A stretch of 59,526 nucleotides of DNA from an uncultured Oscillospiraceae bacterium (GCA_900549825.1 URQB01000013.1:1-59526), one strand, 5' to 3'. Numbered from the stretch's first letter, positions 1-8,430 are shown. The notes: a model not told the origin generated them from the sequence alone. A program made the numbers and translations.

Positions 1-172
1 GCGGCAACCCTTTGATGGATCAGTCAGCCAGACAGTTTGCTTTGTTACTCGCTTCGCTTCGTAATAAAAAACAGCCGCTCACGTCTTGTGGCTTGAGGGC
101 TGCGGCAACCCTTTGATGGATCAGTCAGCCAGACAGTTTGCTTTGTTACTCGCTTCACTTCGTAATAAAAAA
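1..172. repeat. R1 repeat, one partial and one full copy in tandem
   Basis: Two head-to-tail copies with a 101 bp period. The first (1-70) is cut by the window edge and the second (71-172) is complete. Landmarks are AGCCGCTCACGTCTTGTG, then GATCAGTCAGCC, then TTTGCTTTGTTACTCGCTTC and a final CGTAATAAAAAA. The same unit recurs at 29772-29975, and a diverged piece at 41099-41148. It has no convincing ORF. The two copies are nearly identical, differing by CGCTTCGCTTC versus CGCTTCACTTC. Confidence 0.85.
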
Positions 173-174
173 TG

Positions 175-203
175 TTGACGAGATACTTTTCAGATGATAA
201 GAT
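175..203 (+). promoter_or_regulatory. Sigma-A-type promoter of the Ig-like surface protein
   Basis: TTGACG (175-180), a 17 bp spacer and TAAGAT (198-203). It begins three bases after the R1 repeat ends and points at the gene starting at 388. Confidence 0.55.
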
Positions 204-387
204 AAAATTGTCTTTCGGGACAAATTTTTGGAGCCGTTTTTTCCAATATTTTCCTTACTTCATTGTGTGCCTAATCTACCAATAAGCGGACGAGCAGGGC
301 CGGTGTCCGGCTCCTTTCCGCCCGTCGCATGAAGGGCGTTGCGAACTCTGCTTTCAGACGGCTCCTGAGAGAAAAAAGGTGATGTCA
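204..387 (+). other. GC-rich 5' leader upstream of the surface protein
   Basis: About 180 nt of probable untranslated leader. The 290-350 part holds self-complementary GC-rich pieces (for example GCCGG TGT CCGGC) that could fold. I do not recognise a known riboswitch core in it. Confidence 0.35.
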
Positions 388-3129
388 ATGAGCAAAACCA
401 AACGGTACCTCAGCATACTGCTTAGTCTCGTGCTGCTGTGTACCACGATTCTTCCCATGTCCTCTCTTGCGGCAGCAGAGCCTGACTATATCCTGCAAAT
501 CCAGCGGGATGGCGTCGAGGTTACGGAGCGCATCGACATTGAGGAGAGTGAGAACGTCCAGCTGAGCGCTGTGCTGACCAAGGGCGAAATGCCGGAAGGC
601 GCTTCCATCGTCTGGTCTACAAAAACACCGTATCTTGCGAGCGTGGATGAGAACGGCCTTGTGCGTGGGCGCGACAGTTCCAAGGGTGCGATCCTGCGCG
701 TTTGGATTGATACGAACATCGCTTCGATCTGGCTGATCGGCCCGCCGATCGCGGAAGCACTTTATGCGAAGCTTGACGAGTATGAAATCGATCAGCTCGA
801 TACGGACGGCATCATGAACGTCGTGCAGCCGATCGTCGAGGAGATGCTGGGCGAAGGCAGCCTGTCAGCAAAGCTGGTCGCTTCCCTGCGCAACACGCTC
901 GACAATATCAACACGGAGATCGTCGCTTCCCTCGTGGATGCGGACGGGAATGTCCTGGCTACGGATTCTGTGCGCGTGCTTGTCAAGAAATCCAGCAAAT
1001 GGTATGCGGATTTCCTTCCGAACGGCACCTATATCACGAATAAAGAGAGCATCCCCGCGACCGTGGAAACCGGATTTGAAATGAAGGCGATCGGCATCAC
1101 CACTCCGCTGCGCCTTCATATGGGCGTGGAATGGAAGATGCTCTGCCTGCCGGGCGTTGCCACCGTCGATGACGACGGCACCATGCATTTCCTGAAAACA
1201 GGCACGGTGACGCTGATTGCTTCGCCGGATGTCAACGGCTTTATGGACAACCTGAGAAGAATGTTCAAGTATGCCGAGCAGATCGGTGAAAAGATCGACG
1301 GCGACCTGATCGCGGATATCCTTGTGGACGGCCTCGGCGTGAAGATCGACAAAAAGATCATTGCGGGTTTCTTCAATGCGCTGGGCGATCTGTCCGGCCT
1401 CGGCACCAGCGAGGGCGCGGATCTGACGATGAAGGTCATCGCACAGATCAGCAACTGGCTTCTGACCGTGACCACGAACGATACCGTTACGATCAAGGTC
1501 GTCGATCAGCTCGAAGTGGAGTCCTTTGAAATTGCCGGCAAGGTCAAGAATCTGAGCGCCTTTGGCGGCACCAGCCAGCTGAGCCTGACGAATGTCGTCC
1601 CCGCGGGCTGTGCGCTGAAAAACATCCAGTGGGAGTCCAGCAATACGGATGTCGTCAAAATCGATCAAAACGGCCTTCTGACGATCCGCTCGGGCGGCAA
1701 CTGGGGCCGTGACTTCACGATCACCGCAACACTCAACGGCGTATCCCGGAGCATCAACGGCAACGTCCTCGGCGGCAACACTGTAACCCCGACCGATCTG
1801 GAAATCTGGGGCCCTGAAATGATCGACAAGGGCGAAACGGTCCAGTACAATTACAAGATCTATCCCGGTTCCCTCGATATTCTTGCCGATAACGTTACCT
1901 TCGGCATGGCCGTTGACGGCAAGCAGGTCTTCGGCAACGCGTCCGACGGCACCTGCTCCATCACAAAGGATGGCAAGGTCACCGCTCTTGCCGCCGGCGA
2001 GAGCACGATTCTGGTGCGTTCCGACCGCAACCATAGCATGGTGCGCGAGTGGAAGGTAACCGTCCGCCAGCCTGCTGAGGGCATGACGCTGGCAGAGGGG
2101 GATTATCTCACCGTCCAGGTGCCGATGAGCAAGCCTTATTATGGCTATTCGGCGCAGCTGACGCCGGTTTTCGTACCTGAGAACACGACGAATAAGAACG
2201 TCACCTGGAGCAGCGACAACAGCAAGATCTCCGTCGATGCCAATGGCAAGGTCACCTGCAAATCCCTGACGGCTGTCAGCGGTGTGATCACCGCTGTTGC
2301 GGAGGACGGCGGCTATACCGCATCCTGCCACGTCACCTTTGCAAACAATCCGGTAACTGGCGTTATGCTGAACAGCTCCGAGCTTGACGTCTATGAAGGC
2401 GCTTTTGCGACGCTGTCCGCAACGGTATCGCCGAGCAAGGCAAATATTAAGACGCTCACCTGGGCGTCCTCTGATCCTTCCATCGTGACGGTGGACGGCG
2501 GCCGCATCACAGCGGTGGCCCCCGGCGATGCGCGCATCACGGTAACGACGCTTGACGGCGGCTTCACGGCGGATTGCCTCGTCCATGTCCGTGCGGATAA
2601 GACGGGGCTGCACGATACCATCCAGCTGATTACGGATGCCAACCTGCAGGAGGCCGATTTCGATGCGGACCTGTGGGCGGCGCTCGTCAAGGCGATGGAC
2701 AACGCAAAGGCAGTCGATGACGAACCTTATGTCACGCAGGCTGAGGTAGACGCAGCCTGCAAGGCGCTACTGGCGGCATATGACGCGCTGGGCATCTCCG
2801 TCCGCCCGAACGGCGTTGCCATCAGCTATCAGGGCTCGGATATCGAAGGCGAAGTCCTCCGCGTGAAGATCCCGTGGCATACGCAGTATAAGAAAAATTC
2901 CGTCCAGCTCGGCGTGATCGTCGATCCGGAGAATGCGGATTACAAGAGCGTCGAGTGGTCCATTACAGGCAATGAAATCGCCATTGACCAGAATGGAAAG
3001 TGCACGCCGACCGGCAACGGCATCGGCGGCCGCTCCGGCTGGGTTACGGTAAAAGTAACGGATTACGACGGAAACGTCTTCACAGATACTGTGAAAGTTC
3101 GCTTTGTCAAATGGGATTGGCAGAAATAA
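388..3129 (+). CDS. Secreted multi-domain protein with bacterial Ig-like (BIG2) domains
   Basis: Predicted 913-residue exported surface or extracellular protein. The N-terminus is a typical signal peptide: MSKTKR, then a hydrophobic stretch to an AxA-type site near residue 30. Clear Ig-like repeats lie at roughly 564-650 and 652-736, with the family signatures VTWSSDNSKISVDANGKVT and LTWASSDPSIVTVDGG. More divergent Ig-like units lie before them and one closes the protein (806-913). A helical FIVAR-like segment sits at about 738-804. There is no LPXTG motif or S-layer homology domain, so attachment is unclear. Upstream GTG (379) and ATG (382) codons also exist; ATG 388 is chosen because GGTGAT lies 5 nt before it. 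Ligand or role (adhesion, scaffold) cannot be read from the sequence. Confidence 0.8.
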   Translation: MSKTKRYLSILLSLVLLCTTILPMSSLAAAEPDYILQIQRDGVEVTERIDIEESENVQLSAVLTKGEMPEGASIVWSTKTPYLASVDENGLVRGRDSSKGAILRVWIDTNIASIWLIGPPIAEALYAKLDEYEIDQLDTDGIMNVVQPIVEEMLGEGSLSAKLVASLRNTLDNINTEIVASLVDADGNVLATDSVRVLVKKSSKWYADFLPNGTYITNKESIPATVETGFEMKAIGITTPLRLHMGVEWKMLCLPGVATVDDDGTMHFLKTGTVTLIASPDVNGFMDNLRRMFKYAEQIGEKIDGDLIADILVDGLGVKIDKKIIAGFFNALGDLSGLGTSEGADLTMKVIAQISNWLLTVTTNDTVTIKVVDQLEVESFEIAGKVKNLSAFGGTSQLSLTNVVPAGCALKNIQWESSNTDVVKIDQNGLLTIRSGGNWGRDFTITATLNGVSRSINGNVLGGNTVTPTDLEIWGPEMIDKGETVQYNYKIYPGSLDILADNVTFGMAVDGKQVFGNASDGTCSITKDGKVTALAAGESTILVRSDRNHSMVREWKVTVRQPAEGMTLAEGDYLTVQVPMSKPYYGYSAQLTPVFVPENTTNKNVTWSSDNSKISVDANGKVTCKSLTAVSGVITAVAEDGGYTASCHVTFANNPVTGVMLNSSELDVYEGAFATLSATVSPSKANIKTLTWASSDPSIVTVDGGRITAVAPGDARITVTTLDGGFTADCLVHVRADKTGLHDTIQLITDANLQEADFDADLWAALVKAMDNAKAVDDEPYVTQAEVDAACKALLAAYDALGISVRPNGVAISYQGSDIEGEVLRVKIPWHTQYKKNSVQLGVIVDPENADYKSVEWSITGNEIAIDQNGKCTPTGNGIGGRSGWVTVKVTDYDGNVFTDTVKVRFVKWDWQK

Positions 3130-3230
3130 CTGCCGTTTCCCTTCGTAAAATAGGCACACAGAAAAGCCCCCCTGCGGTTGTGAAGTGACCGCAAAAAGTC
3201 AGACCAATATGTTTCAAATGAAGTAGCCCT

Positions 3231-3270
3231 AAGGGCTTGCAGTCTGTGAATAGCAGGCGGCAAGCCCTTT
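3231..3270. terminator. Hairpin between surface protein and IS remnant
   Basis: AAGGGCTTGC (3231-3240) is exactly complementary to GCAAGCCCTT (3260-3269) with a 19 nt loop. It is followed by a short T-rich tract, so it may serve transcripts from either side. Confidence 0.5.
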
Positions 3271-3273
3271 CAC

Positions 3274-3453
3274 TTACTCTTCCGCCTCTTCTGTCAGATA
3301 GATGCGTTCCCAATCCTGAATCCGGTGATGGTCATTGCCCTCAAATCGCCGCGCTGTCTCCCTGTAATGGAACCCTTCTTCTCGCATCGCTTTGATAACA
3401 TGCTTCTTGAACTTCACGGTATATCGCTTGTCTGGTATCCCCTTTGTACATCA
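3274..3453 (-). pseudogene. Remnant of an IS3-family OrfA (helix-turn-helix) transposase protein
   Basis: On the minus strand an open frame ends at 3274 and reads KRYTVKFKKHVIKAMREEG, then YRETARRFEGNDHHRIQDW and ERIYLTEE. This is the pattern of the N-terminal helix-turn-helix of IS3-group OrfA proteins (the FK..V...M...L.Y.ETAR.F core ending in WERIYLEEG). A TGA stop lies in the same frame just upstream of the conserved part, and no OrfB or complete inverted repeats are visible. It is a dead fragment. The family call rests on motif recall. Confidence 0.6.
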
Positions 3454-3517
3454 TCTCTTGTGTTATCAGTATATCTAACGATTGGGGTGCAGTGCAATAA
3501 CGCGACCGGGTCCATTT

Positions 3518-3805
3518 TTATGTATCCTCTTTGGGGCCATACATCAATTCGTCAACCGTCACATCGAAAATCTGCGCGAGGACATCCAATTCAATATCTT
3601 TGACCATCCGCTTGCCGCACTCAATGCGCTGAATTGTATTTTTATTGATATTAAGCCCTCTGAGCTGCATTTTGGCGGCCAGTTTTTCCTGAGAAGGATG
3701 ATCAGGAAGAAGATTTCTTAATTTAGCGACATTTTTACCGCAGAGATTGCGGCTTTCGGATGGCAATTTTTCTTGCGCCATAGCTGAAGACACCGCATTT
3801 TTCAA
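3518..3805 (-). CDS. XRE-family helix-turn-helix transcriptional regulator
   Basis: 95 residues. The central 55-60 residues form a lambda-repressor-type HTH: KNVAKLRNLLPD, then SQEKLAAKMQLRG, then KNTIQRIECGKR and a closing VDELMYG typical of XRE proteins that bind DNA as dimers. It is homologous to its neighbour at 3893-4156; both carry the unusual 'LRxxLPDxxSQ..LA.xMQ..G...xKNxIQRI' arrangement, with a longer first loop than classical Cro/CI. This looks like a local duplication. No partner toxin or phage gene is adjacent. Target unknown; autoregulation is plausible. Confidence 0.8.
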   Translation of the reverse strand: MKNAVSSAMAQEKLPSESRNLCGKNVAKLRNLLPDHPSQEKLAAKMQLRGLNINKNTIQRIECGKRMVKDIELDVLAQIFDVTVDELMYGPKEDT

Positions 3806-3892
3806 ATTAGTGTTGCTAAAGATATCACAAGTATATTATATAGTTAAGTATTAGGTGACATTTTTAATGTGTAAGATTTGGGAAAACTACGT

Positions 3893-4156
3893 CTATTTTT
3901 TGTGTTCCCTTTCAGATAACAGCGTATCTGAGGGGACATTGAAAAAATCTGCAAAGGCCGCCAGTACGATATCTGTAACGAACCGGTCCCCCTGCGCGAT
4001 CCTCTGGATCGCGTTTTTATCCAGGTCGATCCCTTTTTCTTGCATCCGCTCAGCCAGGAGCCTCTGGGATGTTTTGTCGGGCAGCTGTTTGCGCAGCTCT
4101 GCAATCCGTTTTCCACACCGGTTACACTTTCCGTCGATATACTTGTTTTTGAACAT
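3893..4156 (-). CDS. XRE-family helix-turn-helix transcriptional regulator (paralogue of 3518-3805)
   Basis: 87 residues with the HTH at about 17-75 (CGKRIAELRKQLPD, LLAERMQEKG, KNAIQRIAQGDR, VPSDTLLSE). It lies upstream of and in the same direction as the paralogue, with an 87 bp AT-rich gap, so the two could be co-transcribed or separately controlled. An N-terminal CxxC (C12-NR-C15 region) is absent from the paralogue. A TTGACA...TGTCAA palindrome lies about 80-100 bp upstream (4237-4257) and is a candidate operator. The SD is poor (AATGGAG), so the exact start is less certain. Confidence 0.78.
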   Translation of the reverse strand: MFKNKYIDGKCNRCGKRIAELRKQLPDKTSQRLLAERMQEKGIDLDKNAIQRIAQGDRFVTDIVLAAFADFFNVPSDTLLSEREHKK

Positions 4157-4197
4157 TGCATACTCACTCCATTCTTTTTACTTTTGACATTTATAGC

Positions 4198-4257
4198 TTG
4201 CCAATAAAACAAGTATATGGTATAATTCGACTTAATTTGACATGTTAGATGTGTCAA
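4198..4257 (+). promoter_or_regulatory. Sigma-A-type promoter overlapped by a TTGACA/TGTCAA palindrome
   Basis: TTGCCA (4198-4203), a 17 bp spacer and TATAAT (4221-4226) point right, toward spoIVB. Directly after the expected start site, TTGACA (4237-4242) and TGTCAA (4252-4257) form a dyad with 9 bp between arms. This lies in the region divergent from the two XRE genes and would suit repression by one of them. The link is inference. Confidence 0.45.
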
Positions 4258-4378
4258 TAGTGGGAAAATTTTTTCAAATTCAAAAACTCGATATCAAAAT
4301 CCGATTAATCGAAGGATTTTAAGAAATAAATATTTTTTTCCAGCATTTAGAAGCCTTTACATTTGCCATGCAGTTTTG

Positions 4379-4409
4379 GCATATCAGCAAAAGATCCGGA
4401 TTTTAACAT
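4379..4409 (+). promoter_or_regulatory. Possible forespore sigma (F/G-type) promoter of spoIVB
   Basis: GCATA (4379-4383), a 14 bp gap and GGATTTTAAC (4398-4407) loosely resemble sigma-F/G elements, and spoIVB is forespore-controlled in Bacillus subtilis. The spacing is short, so this is tentative. The rest of 4260-4536 is AT-rich with no gene. Confidence 0.3.
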
Positions 4410-4536
4410 ACGTTTTTTATATTTTCCACCCCAATTCCGCCCGAAAAGTCATCAAATTACCGCAAATAAACGGTGGCAAACAAGGCAAATTAATAGAGCG
4501 GCAGTTTGAAATTTTGCCGCGCTATGGAGGTGGAAA

Positions 4537-5781
4537 ATGCGAAAATTTTTGAAAGCATTGACTCTTCTGGGCATTGTCTGTGCTGCATTGATTTTTGGCC
4601 TGCTCGGCTTTGCCGAGCGGACGGTGCCAAATGAAATCTATGTTGCACAGGACCGTTCTCCATGGGTTGGAGAGTTGTGTGTCGCCATGCCGGAGGATGA
4701 GGCTTCTCAGGCACAGCTGCATTTGCAGGGCAATACGGCCGTACAAGCGCAGGGCTATGATGTGGAGGTAAAGCTTCTCAACCTGTTTCCGGTAAAAAAT
4801 TCTCATGTGACGGTGACGCAGCGCAGCTATGTGATCCCCGGCGGGACTGCATTCGGCCTGCGGCTGTATACCAACGGCGTCGTGATCGTCGGCATGGATC
4901 CGGTGGAAACCAGCGAGGGCAGCGTTAATCCAGCAAAGGAGGCCGGGCTGAAGGAAGGCGACGTGATCGTATCGATGGACGGCCAGGCCGTCAGCCGGAA
5001 TGAAGATGTCTCCCGGATTTTCAAAGGATGCGGAGGTCACGCGCTTCAGTTGCGTATCCGGCGCGGAACGCAGGAACTGGATGTGGAATTTCAGCCGGCC
5101 TGTTCCGTCTCAGATGGAAAGTTCCGCGCGGGGCTCTGGATCCGCGACAGCTCCGCCGGCGTTGGAACGCTCACCTTTTATGAGCCGGAAAGCCGCGTAT
5201 TCGCCGGGCTTGGGCATGCGATCTGCGATGTGGATACGGGTGAGGAGATGCCTTTGCTCGCAGGCGATATCGTGGATGCGCATATCAACGGGTGCTATAA
5301 AGGCACAAAGGGTGCGGCCGGAGAACTGTGTGGCGTATTTGGCAGCCGCGTGATGGGGGTGCTTACGGTCAATGGCAACACCGGCGTGTATGGGATTATG
5401 AATGCCGGAAGCGCTTTGACCGGGAAAGCGGTTCCCGTGGCGCTGCGCCAGGAGGTCAAAACCGGCCCGGCACAAATCATTGCCACTGTCGATGGAAAGG
5501 CGCCGCAGTATTATGATGTCGAAATTACAAAAATTTATTCCGGGCCAGATACGCAGGTTAAGAATATGATTGTGGAAGTGACGGATCAGGCGCTGATCGA
5601 AAAAACCGGCGGCATCGTTCAGGGAATGAGCGGAAGCCCAATTATCCAGAACGGAATGCTGGTCGGCGCAGTGACGCATGTGTTTGTCAACAACCCGCTG
5701 CAGGGCTACGGTATTTTTGCGGAGAACATGCTGCACACCGCGGAAAACGTTGCAGCAGCGCAGGAAAAGAAGGCCTCCTGA
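4537..5781 (+). CDS. spoIVB: SpoIVB peptidase (family S55) with PDZ domain
   Basis: 414 residues; start ATG 4537 follows GGAGGT. SpoIVB is made in the forespore and crosses into the intermembrane space. There it cleaves SpoIVFA to switch on pro-sigma-K processing. Visible parts: one N-terminal membrane anchor (residues ~5-23, KALTLLGIVCAALIFGLLG), a PDZ domain at ~118-185 (GLKEGDVIVSMDGQAV) and the SpoIVB serine protease domain to the end. The catalytic set can be read: His in GLGHAICD (~226), Asp in VTDQAL and Ser in GMSGSPI 15 residues later, the same D-to-S spacing as in the B. subtilis enzyme. Its position just before spo0A is the conserved arrangement. The ~130 bp gap holds a separate spo0A promoter. 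Confidence 0.95.
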   Translation: MRKFLKALTLLGIVCAALIFGLLGFAERTVPNEIYVAQDRSPWVGELCVAMPEDEASQAQLHLQGNTAVQAQGYDVEVKLLNLFPVKNSHVTVTQRSYVIPGGTAFGLRLYTNGVVIVGMDPVETSEGSVNPAKEAGLKEGDVIVSMDGQAVSRNEDVSRIFKGCGGHALQLRIRRGTQELDVEFQPACSVSDGKFRAGLWIRDSSAGVGTLTFYEPESRVFAGLGHAICDVDTGEEMPLLAGDIVDAHINGCYKGTKGAAGELCGVFGSRVMGVLTVNGNTGVYGIMNAGSALTGKAVPVALRQEVKTGPAQIIATVDGKAPQYYDVEITKIYSGPDTQVKNMIVEVTDQALIEKTGGIVQGMSGSPIIQNGMLVGAVTHVFVNNPLQGYGIFAENMLHTAENVAAAQEKKAS

Positions 5782-5852
5782 CCCTTTAAAACAGCAAAAG
5801 GCGCGAGCAAAAAATATTTTCCATGTTTTACCAATTATTTTTGCCTTTTCTC

Positions 5853-5881
5853 TTGACTTTAAAACACAAACTTGTTAATAT
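5853..5881 (+). promoter_or_regulatory. Sigma-A promoter of spo0A
   Basis: TTGACT (5853-5858), 17 bp spacer, TAATAT (5876-5881), then GAAAGGAAGG before the ATG at 5914. Near-consensus vegetative promoter. I saw no clear Spo0A box or sigma-H element here. Confidence 0.75.
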
Positions 5882-5913
5882 ATGGTAAAAGATGAAAGGA
5901 AGGTAGATAAAAC

Positions 5914-6690
5914 ATGGAAAAATCAATGAAGGTAATGCTCGCAGAAGAGGGAACAGAATATGGACAGACTTGCGCAAACGTGCTGCGTTCCTATGGCTAT
6001 GAAGTAACGCTTGTCCCGAAAGACGGTTCAGAGGTCATTTCCCGTTTGCCCGCAAATACACCGGACGTGTTGCTGATGGATATGTTTATGCCGCGTGTGG
6101 ATGCGCTGGGCGTTATGAAGGCGCTCCCGGAGCTGAAGCTGAGTAAGCGGCCGTTGATCATGCTGATGTCCAGTGTAGATAATACGCGTTTTGAGCAGGA
6201 GGTCCTGGCGGCCGGAGCGGATTATTATTTTCTTAAGCCCTTTGATCTTGACATTCTTGCAGAACGGATTTCCCAGCTGACCGGCTGGAACACAGCCGGT
6301 CAGGAGAACATACGCAAGGTTTCGAACGATGCGCACGGCAATCTGGAGGTTGTCGTGTCGGAAATTATGCATCAAATCGGCGTGCCCGCGCATATCAAGG
6401 GGTATCAATACCTGCGCGAGGCTATCATTCTTTCGATTAACGACAGCGAAATGATGAATTCCGTTACAAAGCTTTTATATCCGACAGTCGCCAAAACCTT
6501 TAAAACCACGCCTTCCCGCGTGGAGCGTGCGATCCGCCATGCCATCGAGGTGGCATGGGACCGCGGCGATGTGGACGTGCTGAGCTCGTATTTTGGCTAT
6601 ACGATCCAGAATACGCGCGGCAAGCCCACCAACAGTGAATTTATCGCCATGATCAGCGATAAGCTGCGCCTTCGCATGAAAGTTTCCTGA
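5914..6690 (+). CDS. spo0A: Spo0A, master response regulator of sporulation
   Basis: 258 residues. An N-terminal receiver (~4-125) is joined to the C-terminal Spo0A DNA-binding domain (~145-258), which is strongly conserved (HQIGVPAHIKGYQYLREAI, PSRVERAIRHAIEVAWDRG). The phospho-acceptor is D56 in DVLLMDMFMP and the conserved lysine is in YFLKPF. The paired Asp of the receiver acidic pocket (ADD in B. subtilis) reads AEEG here (E11, E12), and the usual Thr/Ser switch position is in LMSSVDN. Both are unusual for a phosphorelay target. It is expressed from its own promoter downstream of spoIVB and closed by a strong terminator. Identity is certain; the receiver substitutions could alter Mg2+ binding or phosphorylation. 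Confidence 0.96.
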   Translation: MEKSMKVMLAEEGTEYGQTCANVLRSYGYEVTLVPKDGSEVISRLPANTPDVLLMDMFMPRVDALGVMKALPELKLSKRPLIMLMSSVDNTRFEQEVLAAGADYYFLKPFDLDILAERISQLTGWNTAGQENIRKVSNDAHGNLEVVVSEIMHQIGVPAHIKGYQYLREAIILSINDSEMMNSVTKLLYPTVAKTFKTTPSRVERAIRHAIEVAWDRGDVDVLSSYFGYTIQNTRGKPTNSEFIAMISDKLRLRMKVS

Positions 6691-6718
6691 TTTTTTCATC
6701 TTCATTTCACTTCCCTTT

Positions 6719-6755
6719 ACAGGGTGCCGTCTCACCAGCGGCACCCTGTTTTATT
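6719..6755 (+). terminator. Terminator of spo0A
   Basis: ACAGGGTGCCG (6719-6729) pairs with CGGCACCCTGT (6739-6749), followed by TTTATTTT. Strong intrinsic terminator. Confidence 0.9.
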
Positions 6756-6767
6756 TTCCGCTTGGGA

Positions 6768-6796
6768 TTGAAGCGCATTGAAAAGTATGGTATGCT
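6768..6796 (+). promoter_or_regulatory. Promoter of the ZIP transporter
   Basis: TTGAAG (6768-6773), 17 bp, TATGCT (6791-6796), about 50 bp before the ATG at 6846. Confidence 0.5.
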
Positions 6797-6845
6797 TTTT
6801 TACGTAAAGAATCGTGCAGACGGTTATTATGAGGGAGGCTGTTGA

Positions 6846-7634
6846 ATGGATCATCCCGTTTTACTCGCGCTTTTGGGAACCGGCTTTACTTTTTTGGCCA
6901 CGGTTGCAGGCGCCGCGATGGTGTTTTTTGTAAGAAAAGAGGCGTCCGTCAACACCCATAAGGCGTTTCTTGGTTTTGCGGCGGGCGTGATGATTGCCGC
7001 GTCGGTCTGGTCGCTTTTAATTCCGGCGACCGAGATGGCGCGCGATCAGGGAAAAAACGAATGGCTGCCCGCCGTAACCGGATTTTTAGCGGGCGGCGTG
7101 TTTCTCTACCTGCTCGACCGGCTGCTGCCGCATCTGCATGTTGGAGCGGAAAAACCGGAGGGCGTGCACAGCTCGCTCAAACGCACGACGATGCTTGTGC
7201 TTGCCGTAACGCTTCACAATATCCCGGAGGGCCTTGCGGTCGGCCTGTCCTTTGCCGCGGCGGCAGAGGGCGGGCACGCCACGCTCGCGGGCGCGATGGC
7301 GCTGTCGATCGGCATGGCGCTGCAAAATGTGCCGGAAGGCGCTGCAATCTCCCTGCCGCTGCGCAAGGAAGGCATTTCCAAGGGCAAGGCGTTCCTGTAT
7401 GGCGGCTTGTCCGGCGCCGTAGAGCCGGTAGCGGGCGTGTTTGGTGCGCTGCTCGCCATCTTTATCGCACCGGTTATGCCGTTTACGCTTTCATTTGCGG
7501 CCGGAGCCATGATTTACGTGGTTGTGGAGGAGCTGGTGCCGGAAATGCATGTGGGGAAGCATAGCCACGCCGGAACGGCGGGCGCAATGATCGGGTTTGC
7601 GATGATGATGGTGCTGGATATCGGGCTGGGATAA
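6846..7634 (+). CDS. ZIP family divalent metal transporter (ZupT-like)
   Basis: 262 residues, almost all in membrane segments, consistent with the eight-helix ZIP fold that imports Zn2+, Fe2+ or Mn2+. The signature helices are visible: TLHNIPEGLAVGLSFAAA (about 122-139, metal-binding H, N, P, E) and LQNVPEGAAISLPL (about 159-172). The usual His-rich cytoplasmic loop is weak (LPHLHVGAEKPEG). Near the end is VEELVPEMH. The SD GGAGGCTG is spaced for ATG 6846. It is a single-gene unit between the spo0A terminator and hisH. Metal specificity cannot be told. Confidence 0.88.
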   Translation: MDHPVLLALLGTGFTFLATVAGAAMVFFVRKEASVNTHKAFLGFAAGVMIAASVWSLLIPATEMARDQGKNEWLPAVTGFLAGGVFLYLLDRLLPHLHVGAEKPEGVHSSLKRTTMLVLAVTLHNIPEGLAVGLSFAAAAEGGHATLAGAMALSIGMALQNVPEGAAISLPLRKEGISKGKAFLYGGLSGAVEPVAGVFGALLAIFIAPVMPFTLSFAAGAMIYVVVEELVPEMHVGKHSHAGTAGAMIGFAMMMVLDIGLG

Positions 7635-7779
7635 CTGTTTCATGATTTATCTTGCTTACAAAAAGAGCCAGCCTATCGGGAAGGACTACATCATTTCATT
7701 GCAAAGCCCGCAATTCACCCTTCACTTTTCTCTGTTATCGTGTTAAAATATTACGCATATGAGCAAAGGGGTGGGATTA

Positions 7780-8430
7780 TTGGAAAAAACGATTGCAATC
7801 ATCGATTACGGTGCGGGCAATCTGCAGAGTGTTAAGAAGGCGCTGGATTTTATCGGCTCACCTTCGGTGATCACCAGGGACGCAGGGGTAATCCGCGCGG
7901 CAGATGCAGTCATCCTGCCGGGCGTTGGTTCGTTTGCGGATGCGATGGATTCGATGCGCGCGAGCGGCCTGACGGATACAGTCATCGAATCGGCGCGCAG
8001 CGGAAAGCCTTTTCTGGGCATTTGCTTAGGGCTTCAATTGCTTTTTGAAACCTCTGAGGAATCCCCGGGGGCAACCGGCCTCGGCGTCCTGCAGGGCGAA
8101 ATCCTGCGCATCCCTCAGGAAAGCGGGCTGAAGGTGCCGCATATCGGCTGGAATTCCCTTGCGATCACCCAGCCGGACGGGATCTTTCAGGGAATCCCGC
8201 AGGATGCATACGTCTATTTCGTCCATTCCTATTACCTGAAAGCGGCGAACGAAGCACAGGTCGCGGCGCACACGGAATACGGCGTTTTGATTGACGCCGC
8301 CATCCAGAAGGGCAATCTGTGCGCCACCCAGTTCCACCCGGAGAAGAGCGGCCGAATCGGCCTTCAAATCCTGCGCAACTTTGCCGCCATGAGCGGGAAG
8401 GAGAGAGACTCATGTATGCAAAACGGGTGA
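7780..8430 (+). CDS. hisH: Imidazole glycerol phosphate synthase, glutaminase subunit HisH
   Basis: 216 residues from TTG 7780 (AAAGGGG SD 8 nt upstream; an in-frame ATG at 7759 has no SD). HisH releases ammonia from glutamine and passes it to HisF, which makes IGP and AICAR in histidine synthesis. It is a class I glutamine amidotransferase: nucleophile Cys in FLGICLGLQLLFE, and His/Glu in CATQFHPEKSG. It overlaps hisF by 19 bp, so the two subunits are translationally coupled. A weak TTCACT-17-TAAAAT promoter (7721-7749) lies just upstream. No other his genes occur in the window. Confidence 0.93.
   Translation: MEKTIAIIDYGAGNLQSVKKALDFIGSPSVITRDAGVIRAADAVILPGVGSFADAMDSMRASGLTDTVIESARSGKPFLGICLGLQLLFETSEESPGATGLGVLQGEILRIPQESGLKVPHIGWNSLAITQPDGIFQGIPQDAYVYFVHSYYLKAANEAQVAAHTEYGVLIDAAIQKGNLCATQFHPEKSGRIGLQILRNFAAMSGKERDSCMQNG

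Noticed and set aside
865..2613. 582-codon antisense ORF under the Ig-like gene
   Set aside because: Antisense to a clear coding gene, no SD, His/Asp-rich composition typical of GC-rich shadow frames.
3518..4156. XRE pair as antitoxins of toxin-antitoxin modules or phage repressors
   Set aside because: No toxin-like or phage gene lies next to them on either strand.
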